Below, one piece after another: positions 1-4,746 of a DNA stretch of 5,015 bases. The position numbers and the translations under genes are program-made. How positions within the stretch are numbered: position 1 is the stretch's first letter; each line of letters starts with the position of its first letter. Location of the stretch: assembly GCA_030751555.1 (NCBI GenBank), contig JASMFX010000107.1, positions 1-5,015 on the forward strand, written 5' to 3'. The stretch comes from Candidatus Woesearchaeota archaeon (GTDB taxonomy: Archaea > Nanoarchaeota > Nanoarchaeia > Woesearchaeales > CALCXY01). Under the pieces are notes generated by a model. It was not told the DNA's origin and searched no databases. It was given only the letters and a program-made list of their open reading frames with translations.

Positions 1-1
1 T

Positions 2-217
2 TATCGCAAACCAGAATACGAAATAAGAATTAACAACGCTAATCTACACTCACTGCATGGCCCTTGCGTTCTTGTTGCAGCAAAACCAATTTTTACATTC
101 TCAGCATTGATAAGGATAGATTTGGAAGATTTTTTAGAATATGCATCGAAATTCAAAATTCTCTGCTCTGATGCCCAATGGAATCACCTAGAGATTGTCT
201 CAGCTGCTGCAGCTTAG
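2..217 (+). CDS. 3' end of an unidentified protein gene (partial)
   Basis: An open frame enters from the left edge and runs 71 codons to a TAG stop at 215-217; the start lies outside the window. The visible residues have a normal globular composition, with a hydrophobic stretch (PCVLVAAKPIFTFSALIRI) followed by an acidic helix-like segment (DLEDFLEYASKF) and a short Ala-rich C-terminus. The other two + frames stop within about 33 bases. One - strand frame is open from 4 to 183 but has no ATG. I do not recognise the family. The stop lies 5 bases from the end of the convergent gene at 223, a tight tail-to-tail layout that fits a compact genome. It may be a chance open frame, because only 216 bases are visible. 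Confidence 0.5.
   Translation, partial: YRKPEYEIRINNANLHSLHGPCVLVAAKPIFTFSALIRIDLEDFLEYASKFKILCSDAQWNHLEIVSAAAA
202..214. repeat. Small perfect hairpin at the convergent gene ends
   Basis: AGCTGC and GCAGCT flank a single T, making a 6-base-pair inverted repeat in the last codons of the partial + strand gene. It also lies just beyond the stop of the - strand gene. It could shape the 3' end of either transcript, but no long T-run follows on either strand, so a terminator role is weak. Confidence 0.35.
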
Positions 218-222
218 AAATA

Positions 223-666
223 TTATTGCTGATAACCTTCCTTCTTATAAGTATCATCTTTCTTATTAGCAGCATATCCTACCTGATTGTCTATGTTCTG
301 TTTGCCATGACTATCTTCCTTTTTCTCTCCAGATGCTGGTTTCAAGCCATAAGCCTTTTGAGATTCAGCAAGTACCTCTTTCAAAGGCTTTTTCCAGCCG
401 CAAGTGCACTCTGCAACCCCATGAATCCCTGAGAAATCACCACTATACATCGGTCCCTCACTCTCTTTATGCGGTGCATCATGCTTCTCTAGCTTCTGGA
501 TCTCATCAACAATGCTTACTTCTTCATCCTTAACAATTTTGACCTCAAAATCATCGTTTTTGTGGGCCTTAGAATGTTGCTCCTGAGCTATCTTCAAAGC
601 ATTATCAAAGAATTCCTCATGGACCTTCTTCTCCATAACTTGTTGATCATCACTCTGGAATTCCAT
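223..666 (-). CDS. Small charged protein with a Cys-x-Cys-Gly-Trp motif, unknown function
   Basis: The frame encodes 147 residues from the ATG at 664-666, or 149 from the ATG at 670-672. The TATA box centre is about 25.5 bases from the inner ATG and 19.5 from the outer one. The inner start therefore fits a leaderless archaeal transcript better. There is no signal peptide or membrane segment. Residues 1-72 (numbered from the outer Met) are rich in Glu, Lys, Asp and His and look helical. Residues 78-110 form the only conserved-looking core, with a GVAECTCGWKK segment (Cys89, Cys91, Trp93). The tail from about residue 112 is Lys/Asp/Gly/Asn-rich and probably disordered. Two cysteines plus nearby histidines could bind a metal, but a full four-ligand site is not visible. 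It is probably cytoplasmic. I do not recognise the family. Confidence 0.8.
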   Translation of the reverse strand: MEFQSDDQQVMEKKVHEEFFDNALKIAQEQHSKAHKNDDFEVKIVKDEEVSIVDEIQKLEKHDAPHKESEGPMYSGDFSGIHGVAECTCGWKKPLKEVLAESQKAYGLKPASGEKKEDSHGKQNIDNQVGYAANKKDDTYKKEGYQQ

Positions 667-686
667 AATCATACCTAGTCTCTATC

Positions 687-696
687 TTATATAAAT
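687..696 (-). promoter_or_regulatory. Archaeal TATA box of the Cys-x-Cys-Gly-Trp protein gene
   Basis: Read on the - strand the site is ATTTATATAA, preceded by an A-rich stretch where a TFB recognition element would lie. Its centre is about 25 bases from the ATG at 666, so transcription should start at or next to that codon. It is back to back with the promoter of the reductase gene. Confidence 0.75.
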
Positions 697-720
697 GTTT
701 TGAACTAAGCTAGGAAAAGT

Positions 721-730
721 ATTTATACAC
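721..730 (+). promoter_or_regulatory. Archaeal TATA box of the aldo/keto reductase gene
   Basis: ATTTATACAC, preceded by the purine-rich GGAAAAGT as a possible TFB recognition element. The centre is about 24.5 bases upstream of the ATG at 750, which predicts a leaderless mRNA. There is no Shine-Dalgarno sequence before the ATG, in agreement. Confidence 0.75.
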
Positions 731-749
731 CCACTCCATAACTCTACAC

Positions 750-1568
750 ATGCAAACAAAAACCTTACCTTCTGGAGAGAAAATTCCTTTACTAGGATTA
801 GGAACTTGGGAAAGCAGAGGATCTGATGTGAAAAGTGCAGTAAAAAGCGCTTTGGAGCTTGGCTACACCCACATTGACACTGCATGGATCTATCAGAATC
901 AATTTCAGATTGGAGATGCTTTAAAAGATGTAAACGTAGAGAGAAGTAAATTATTCATTACCTCTAAGATTTGGATGGATTACCTTCATTATAAAGATGC
1001 ATTACAAAATGCAGAAGAAACACTCCAGCAGCTACAGACAGATTATGTTGATCTCTTACTCATCCACTGGCCAAGAAAAGAAGTTCCTATGGAGGAAACC
1101 TTCAAAGCACTAAAAGAACTCAATGAGCAAGGAAAAGCCAAAAGCATTGGAGTTAGCAATTTTACAATTAACCATCTAAAGAAAGCCATCGAAATCTCTG
1201 AAATACCCATCTCTATGAACCAGGTTGAATTCAATCCTTATCTAAACCAGCAAGAACTCCTTAACTTCTGTAAAGATAATAAAATATCTCTTACAGCTTA
1301 CTGTCCTTTAGGAAGGGGAGGGGTTTTAGCTGATCCAGTTCTTAAGGAAATCTCAAACACACACAATAAAACCCCTGCACAAGTTTCATTAAGGTGGCTC
1401 TTGCAGCAAGGCATCATAGTTATCCCAAAATCAGTAACTCCTGAGCGTATTAAGGAGAACATGGATATTTTTGATTGGGATCTCTCAGAAGAAGAGATGA
1501 AAAGAATAGGCAGCTTAAATAAAAATCATAGAATCTGTAATTTTGAATTTGCAGAATTTAATGATTAG
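750..1568 (+). CDS. Aldo/keto reductase, NAD(P)H-dependent
   Basis: The 272-residue protein is complete and has the usual length of short prokaryotic aldo/keto reductases, which are cytoplasmic (beta/alpha)8-barrel enzymes that reduce aldehydes or ketones to alcohols. The catalytic tetrad is visible: Asp43 and Tyr48 in HIDTAWIYQN, Lys73 in FITSKIW and His106 in LLLIHWP. Other family landmarks are the N-terminal GLGTW, SIGVSNF (132-138), NQVEFNPY (157-164) and the cofactor segment IPKSVTPERIKEN, with Lys227, Ser228, Arg233 and Asn237 in the positions that bind the NADP 2'-phosphate. It ends with the typical LNKNHRICN. Two small deviations are Gln51 where a Glu usually follows the Asn, and Cys185 in AYCPLGRGG where Ser is usual. 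The physiological substrate cannot be read from the sequence; 2,5-diketogluconate- or methylglyoxal-reductase-like names would be guesses. It has its own promoter and is separated from ribK by 93 bases. Confidence 0.96.
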   Translation: MQTKTLPSGEKIPLLGLGTWESRGSDVKSAVKSALELGYTHIDTAWIYQNQFQIGDALKDVNVERSKLFITSKIWMDYLHYKDALQNAEETLQQLQTDYVDLLLIHWPRKEVPMEETFKALKELNEQGKAKSIGVSNFTINHLKKAIEISEIPISMNQVEFNPYLNQQELLNFCKDNKISLTAYCPLGRGGVLADPVLKEISNTHNKTPAQVSLRWLLQQGIIVIPKSVTPERIKENMDIFDWDLSEEEMKRIGSLNKNHRICNFEFAEFND

Positions 1569-1590
1569 GCTTTGAGAGAAATATGAGCTC

Positions 1591-1595
1591 TTTTT
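1591..1595 (+). terminator. Possible T-run terminator after the reductase gene
   Basis: A run of five T lies 22 bases after the reductase stop and upstream of the separate ribK promoter. Archaeal RNA polymerase can terminate at short T tracts without a hairpin. The run is short, so the call is tentative. Confidence 0.25.
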
Positions 1596-1630
1596 AATTG
1601 TTTGTACTATCTGGATCCCAGTTTCCTAAC

Positions 1631-1640
1631 ATTTATATAC
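1631..1640 (+). promoter_or_regulatory. Archaeal TATA box of ribK
   Basis: ATTTATATAC, centred about 26.5 bases before the ATG at 1662, so the transcript should begin at the start codon. A small inverted repeat, CTGG-ATC-CCAG (1611-1621), lies just upstream of the presumed TFB element. It could be an operator, but is short enough to be chance. No riboswitch is possible if the mRNA is leaderless. Confidence 0.8.
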
Positions 1641-1661
1641 TATTGACTTCAATAATAATAA

Positions 1662-2042
1662 ATGGATCCAATTTTAAAGGGCAAGGTAATCTCTGGATTA
1701 CATGAAGGTAAGAAATTCATGTCTATCCATCAATATGAGATTCAGTTTCATAAAATTCTCAATGCAAAGCCATTTGCAGGCACTCTCAATGTTGAAGTTG
1801 ATATTGAAGAAAAAGAGCAATTTCTTAAAAAACAGCAAAAGATCCTTGTGGATGGCTTTGAGAGCGAGCATAAAACATACTATGAAGTTATCTGTCACAG
1901 GATTAAGATCAATAAAAAACCAGCTTTGCTTATCCTCCCAATAAAGAATCAACATGAACCCAACATTGTTGAGATTGTTTCTGAAGAAAATCTAAGAGAA
2001 TCCTTAAAGCTTGAAGATGGCGATGAAGTTGAGATTGTATAA
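1662..2042 (+). CDS. ribK: CTP-dependent riboflavin kinase (archaeal, stand-alone domain)
   Basis: The 126-residue protein matches the archaeal RibK family (DUF120). This family phosphorylates riboflavin to FMN with CTP instead of ATP, the last step to FMN in archaea. Visible signatures are the N-terminal GKVISGLHEGKKF (residues 7-19), the nucleotide/metal-binding PFAGTLNV (37-44, with Thr41 and Asn43 in the conserved GTLN), the strand ALLILPI (88-94) and the C-terminal block ending in LRESLKLEDGDEVEIV. The length is close to the single-domain enzyme of Methanocaldococcus. The N-terminal winged-helix domain found in some archaeal homologues is absent. The start is set by the ATG at 1662, 26 bases from the TATA box. 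The gene is complete, has its own promoter and converges on the lipoprotein gene; an inverted repeat begins 3 bases after its stop. Confidence 0.95.
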   Translation: MDPILKGKVISGLHEGKKFMSIHQYEIQFHKILNAKPFAGTLNVEVDIEEKEQFLKKQQKILVDGFESEHKTYYEVICHRIKINKKPALLILPIKNQHEPNIVEIVSEENLRESLKLEDGDEVEIV

Positions 2043-2044
2043 TG

Positions 2045-2122
2045 TCAGAATTTTCCACTAGTCTAGGACTAGTGGCACAAGCTCTGCTTGTCATCATGGA
2101 GGAAATAGTGGGAAAATTCTGA
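2045..2122. repeat. Nested inverted-repeat element A after ribK
   Basis: A perfect 12-base-pair outer stem, TCAGAATTTTCC (2045-2056) with GGAAAATTCTGA (2111-2122), encloses two perfect hairpins. The first, ACTAGTC-TAG-GACTAGT (2057-2073), abuts the outer stem directly and can extend to 9 pairs by borrowing CC/GG. The second is ACAAGC-TCT-GCTTGT (2077-2091). The 19 bases at 2092-2110 remain unpaired and contain GGAGG. The element starts 3 bases after the ribK stop, so it would form the 3' end of that mRNA. It may be a 3'-end processing or stabilising structure, or a remnant of a small mobile repeat. No T-run follows on the + strand. No promoter for a separate RNA is visible on either side. Confidence 0.75.
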
Positions 2123-2124
2123 GC

Positions 2125-2202
2125 ACTAAGAACCACCCGTCCAGCGGTCAATGGGAGGGATAACTCTTAATCCCACCAGTCTATGACGGGTAGTTCTTTA
2201 GT
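2125..2202 (-). repeat. Nested inverted-repeat element B after the lipoprotein gene
   Basis: The arms at 2125-2140 and 2186-2202 pair over 15 positions with one bulged base (a T on the + strand near 2197) and one non-Watson-Crick position (2134 against 2192). On the + strand that position is a C/A mismatch, but in - strand RNA it is a G-U wobble. The fold therefore suits - strand RNA, downstream of the lipoprotein gene's stop at 2211. Inside is a hairpin, GGGAT (2157-2161) with ATCCC (2170-2174), extended by TGG/CCA across a small internal loop. It lies two bases from element A. Confidence 0.7.
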
Positions 2203-2219
2203 TTCTTAATCTAAGAAAC
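2201..2219 (-). repeat. Perfect hairpin over the lipoprotein stop codon
   Basis: GTTTCTTA (2201-2208) and TAAGAAAC (2212-2219) form a perfect 8-base-pair inverted repeat with a 3-base loop. It covers the TAG stop codon of the lipoprotein gene at 2211-2213. It shares two bases with element B's outer arm, so the two folds compete slightly at the edge. A translating ribosome would melt it. After termination it could contribute to 3'-end formation. Confidence 0.65.
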
Positions 2220-3710
2220 CAAACCAACAGGATTAGGATCATTAAAACTAACCTGTCCTTCAAATTCTTCCATCAATACAATGCCGTAGGGATACATAGT
2301 GCTGTGAAACAACACAATTTTATTATTTCCATCCCCTTCCAACCAAACCTTGGCAGCCTCATAGTCATCCTGACTAAAAATCCTAGCTCCCACAACATTT
2401 CCTCCTAACTTTTCAGCTTCATCAAAAACCCTTTGCAGCTGAGAAAAATCATCCAATCCTACAGATATCAATTTCAACGGAAATGTTTTGTTAATCTCAC
2501 TAAAATATCTCGAAGGAGCATCATAATACATCAATCCATAATTTTCATAATCCTTAACACTACTCACCACAACAATCTGACCCTTACGCAATTCAATCGG
2601 TGCTCCACCATAAACAACCCTCTTATTCTCTGCCCTCCAGACCGGACTCCCAACTAGCTTTAAATCATGCCCCAAGGCCTGATAGACAAACCTATCTGGA
2701 AAACACACAATCTCAACCCCTCTGTCAGAGAGATACTTTGCAGCCTTTGCCTTCCCAGGAAAATCACAGTCTGAAACAACAACCTCTGCCTTTTTTCGAA
2801 TACTCTGCTCTACCAACATATTCAATCCATGAGTATCAATAATCATTGCAATATCTTTTGTTAAAAAACGAGTATGAGGATAGCTAATCTTATCAAGAGG
2901 TATCTCAAATTGAAAAACCCCTTTATCATCCACAGCATACCATCTTCCATCCTTCTGAGCAGCTAGGGTCCCTGTCACAGGTAGAGGCATTTTTCCAACA
3001 ACTCTTTTTAGATCCCTTACCCTTCCTCCTTCATGCCATCCAATATCCTCTCTCAAAGAACTCTCGTTGTAGCTAAGCCTCTCTGAAAAAACAACAAGAA
3101 CTTCTCCTCTAAAAGGATCCTGAAGCAGTTGCTGTCCTAACCAGTCACGATAGACTCTTTCAACTTGGGTAACCACATTGCTATCAGCAGTGACCTCAAT
3201 GCTTGTATTGCCAATAAGTATCTTATTGTGGGCTGAAAGATTCAGGTTTGGCTTTATTGAGCTTGTCTCAAATTCTAAAACATCATTATGCTCATCCACC
3301 ATGATTCTTTCCAATAGCTCTGCCCTCCATCCAACACCCATAGTTCTCCAGACATCAGCTGCCTTTCGAAAGTAAACAGTTTTGTAATTATTACAATTAA
3401 TACTTCCTAGTGTTTCCATGAGCAGTGCTTTTTCTTCCTCATCTTGTGGCTCATACTTAGAGAAATGAAGACAAGCTTCTTGATAGTATTCACTTTTGTT
3501 CTCCAGCCGAGCCAGGATAAGATAGATATCCCCCAATGCCCAACTATTATTAGTCTGAGAAATTTGATTCTTCAATCCATCAGCATACAAATCCTTATCA
3601 AAACCAGCAACTGTTAGCACATAACTTGGATCTAGCTCATAGTTAGGATCATATTGATAGGTGCAAGCTACCAATAGTAGCACAAGCAACAATATTAAGA
3701 TCTTTTTCAT
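2211..3710 (-). CDS. Predicted exported lipoprotein of unknown function, 499 residues
   Basis: The N-terminus, MKKILILLLVLLLVAC, is a short positive-hydrophobic signal ending in a lipobox (LVAC), with Cys16 the expected lipidated residue. The mature protein should be anchored on the outer face of the membrane. Residues 55-135 are helical with a look of tetratricopeptide-like repeats (ALGDIYLILARLENKSEYYQ and following) but match no clear consensus. Residues 160-280 are beta-rich. Residues about 285-360 and 376-490 alternate strands and helices in an alpha/beta pattern (IAMIIDTHGLNMLVE, AEVVVSDCDFPGKAKAAKYL, NKIVLFHS). Several N-x-S/T sequons (Asn54, 71, 157, 168, 215 and 407) fit an extracytoplasmic protein. 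No catalytic motif is recognised. The start is fixed by a TATA box about 28 bases upstream and by the signal peptide. The gene is transcribed alone, divergent from the ZIP gene and convergent with ribK. Confidence 0.9.
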   Translation of the reverse strand: MKKILILLLVLLLVACTYQYDPNYELDPSYVLTVAGFDKDLYADGLKNQISQTNNSWALGDIYLILARLENKSEYYQEACLHFSKYEPQDEEEKALLMETLGSINCNNYKTVYFRKAADVWRTMGVGWRAELLERIMVDEHNDVLEFETSSIKPNLNLSAHNKILIGNTSIEVTADSNVVTQVERVYRDWLGQQLLQDPFRGEVLVVFSERLSYNESSLREDIGWHEGGRVRDLKRVVGKMPLPVTGTLAAQKDGRWYAVDDKGVFQFEIPLDKISYPHTRFLTKDIAMIIDTHGLNMLVEQSIRKKAEVVVSDCDFPGKAKAAKYLSDRGVEIVCFPDRFVYQALGHDLKLVGSPVWRAENKRVVYGGAPIELRKGQIVVVSSVKDYENYGLMYYDAPSRYFSEINKTFPLKLISVGLDDFSQLQRVFDEAEKLGGNVVGARIFSQDDYEAAKVWLEGDGNNKIVLFHSTMYPYGIVLMEEFEGQVSFNDPNPVGLVS

Positions 3711-3734
3711 TCAGTAGAAGAATTGCTTGCTTTT

Positions 3735-3742
3735 TTTAAATA
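3735..3742 (-). promoter_or_regulatory. Archaeal TATA box of the lipoprotein gene
   Basis: On the - strand this reads TATTTAAA, with a further A-run towards the gene. The centre is about 28 bases from the ATG at 3710, predicting a leader of only a couple of bases. Confidence 0.65.
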
Positions 3743-3782
3743 CTTTGTCAATCGAGAGCACACTTAACTTCATTGTATCAAT

Positions 3783-3885
3783 TTCGGGCTGCTTTTGGTC
3801 ACTTTGTGACTTATTTTTTCTCCCCCTTGCCTTGGCGTGTGGGAGAAAAAATAATCCTGCTGTAAGCAGGACAAAAGCGCCCGAA
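3783..3885. other. Four-way-junction inverted-repeat element C (possible ncRNA or DNA cruciform)
   Basis: The 103 bases form nested inverted repeats with no unpaired base at the junction. The closing stem, TTCGGGC-T-GCTTTTG (3783-3797), pairs with CAAAAGCGCCCGAA (3872-3885): 14 pairs with one bulged T. Inside, back to back, are GTCAC-TTT-GTGAC (3798-3810), a perfect 14-base-pair stem 3811-3824 with 3841-3854 around a 16-base loop, and TCCTGC-TGTAA-GCAGGA (3855-3871). A further weak hairpin, AACCA-CCAA-TGGTT (3884-3897), overlaps the right edge. The fold works equally in RNA of either strand and in DNA. It sits between the divergent lipoprotein and ZIP promoters, upstream of both presumed transcription starts, so it is not in either leader. 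It could be a non-coding RNA gene, a miniature mobile element or a regulatory cruciform. No clear promoter of its own is seen. Confidence 0.8.
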
Positions 3886-3916
3886 CCACCAATGGTTAAA
3901 AATTCAATTTAGAAAA

Positions 3917-3927
3917 CCTTTTAAAAG
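3917..3927 (+). promoter_or_regulatory. Probable TATA element of the ZIP gene
   Basis: CCTTTTAAAAG, preceded by the purine-rich AGAAAA as a possible TFB element. It is centred about 25 bases before the ATG at 3948, the spacing seen for the other promoters here. The core CTTTTAAAAG is a perfect palindrome, so it might also act towards the left, where a - strand transcript would cross element C. It is weaker than the other boxes. Confidence 0.5.
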
Positions 3928-3947
3928 CATCTTTGCATGCAAACCTT

Positions 3948-4697
3948 ATGGCAAATGTATGGTTATACTCTTTAGTATCAGTTATCCTAGTGAGTTTATT
4001 ATCCCTCATTGGAGTCTTAACACTTTCTCTAAGGTCTGATCAGCTAAAAAAGTGTCTTATCTACATGATTAGCTTTAGCGCAGGAGGCTTGTTTGGCGAT
4101 GCGTTTTTGCATCTGCTGCCAGAGATTGTAGAACTGCACGGCTTCTCCCTCACCATATCACTGTCCCTGCTACTTGGAATAATCTTCTCATTTGTGGTTG
4201 AAAAAATAATCCACTGGAGACACTGTCACCATCCTACAACAGAAGACCATCCACACCCATTTGCTAAAATGAATCTAGTTGGAGATACAGTTCATAATTT
4301 CATCGATGGGATTATTATTGCTGGTTCCTACCTAGTAAGTATACCTGTGGGTATTGCAACAACAATTGCTGTTGTTTTTCACGAAATACCCCAGGAGATT
4401 GGTGATTTCGGTGTTTTGCTTTATGGGGGGTACACAAAAAACAAGGCTCTTTTTGTGAATTTTCTGACTGCACTGGCTGCTATTCTAGGAGCAGTAATTG
4501 CCTTGGTCCTAAGCTCTTCTGTGGAGCAATTAGCAATGTTTATAGTTCCCTTTGCTGCTGGAAACTTTATTTACATTGCAGGTGCTGATCTAATACCTGA
4601 GATCCATAAAGAAGTAGAATTATCTAAATCTATTATGCAAGGCATTACTTTTATTCTTGGAGTGCTGGTTATGTTAGGATTACTATTTCTCTCTTAA
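3948..4697 (+). CDS. ZIP-family divalent metal transporter
   Basis: The 249-residue membrane protein takes up zinc or related divalent cations (Fe, Mn) if it behaves like its family. Eight hydrophobic segments are visible: about 5-27, 35-60, 66-88, 110-132, 134-162, 167-190, 195-215 and 228-248. The hallmark metal-site motifs are present: HNFIDG (His116, Asn117, Asp120) in the fourth helix and HEIPQEIGD (His145, Glu146, Glu150, Asp153) in the fifth. HLLPE (55-59) in helix 2 is also typical. The loop between helices 3 and 4 is His-rich (HWRHCHHP...HPHPF), as in many ZIP proteins. A TTG five codons upstream (3933) is possible, but it lies only about 10 bases from the TATA element. The ATG at 3948 is therefore preferred. 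The exact metal cannot be told from sequence. Confidence 0.95.
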   Translation: MANVWLYSLVSVILVSLLSLIGVLTLSLRSDQLKKCLIYMISFSAGGLFGDAFLHLLPEIVELHGFSLTISLSLLLGIIFSFVVEKIIHWRHCHHPTTEDHPHPFAKMNLVGDTVHNFIDGIIIAGSYLVSIPVGIATTIAVVFHEIPQEIGDFGVLLYGGYTKNKALFVNFLTALAAILGAVIALVLSSSVEQLAMFIVPFAAGNFIYIAGADLIPEIHKEVELSKSIMQGITFILGVLVMLGLLFLS

Positions 4698-4710
4698 ATC
4701 TTTTTGCAAA

Positions 4711-4721
4711 CATTTATATAC
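4711..4721 (+). promoter_or_regulatory. Archaeal TATA box of the ferredoxin gene
   Basis: CATTTATATAC, nearly identical to the ribK promoter and preceded by GCAAA as a possible TFB element. The centre is about 30 bases before the ATG at 4747, so a leader of about 4 bases is expected. A T5 run at 4701-4705, just after the ZIP stop, could end the ZIP transcript. Confidence 0.8.
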
Positions 4722-4746
4722 ATTCACCCTTATCCTTTTCAACAAC

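Noticed and set aside
178..432. Open + strand frame with a hydrophobic segment
   Set aside because: It lies antisense inside the Cys-x-Cys-Gly-Trp protein gene, has no TATA box at the right distance, and overlaps the end of another frame.
674..714. CCTAG...CTAGG inverted repeat flanking a TATA box
   Set aside because: Only 5 bases per arm with a 31-base spacer; expected by chance.
1612..1669. TGGATCC repeated on both sides of the ribK promoter
   Set aside because: Seven bases long, and the second copy is the start of the coding sequence; probably coincidence.
2092..2122. Possible box C/D small RNA on the - strand (ATGATGA near 2097, CTGA near 2048)
   Set aside because: The boxes are about 40 bases apart without internal C'/D' boxes, and the region between is taken up by two perfect hairpins, unlike the open guide regions of C/D RNAs.
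1930..2151. 73-residue - strand open frame
   Set aside because: It crosses element A and the end of ribK on the opposite strand, and its composition does not resemble a folded protein.
2125..2202. Integron attC-like site, because of the AGAAC...GTTCT arms
   Set aside because: The outer arms do not fit the RYYYAAC/GTTRRRY core, there is no integrase, and no cassette-like gene array is present.
2433..2842. Two overlapping + strand open frames
   Set aside because: Both are antisense to the lipoprotein gene, have low-complexity composition and lack promoters.
3783..3885. Ordinary tRNA gene
   Set aside because: The closing stem is 14 pairs, the T-arm position has a 5-base loop without the TTC motif, the D-arm loop is 3 bases, and the middle stem is 14 pairs.
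3727..3912. 61-residue + strand open frame across element C
   Set aside because: It spans the inverted repeats and has no TATA box at the right spacing. Its codons are explained by the structured element.
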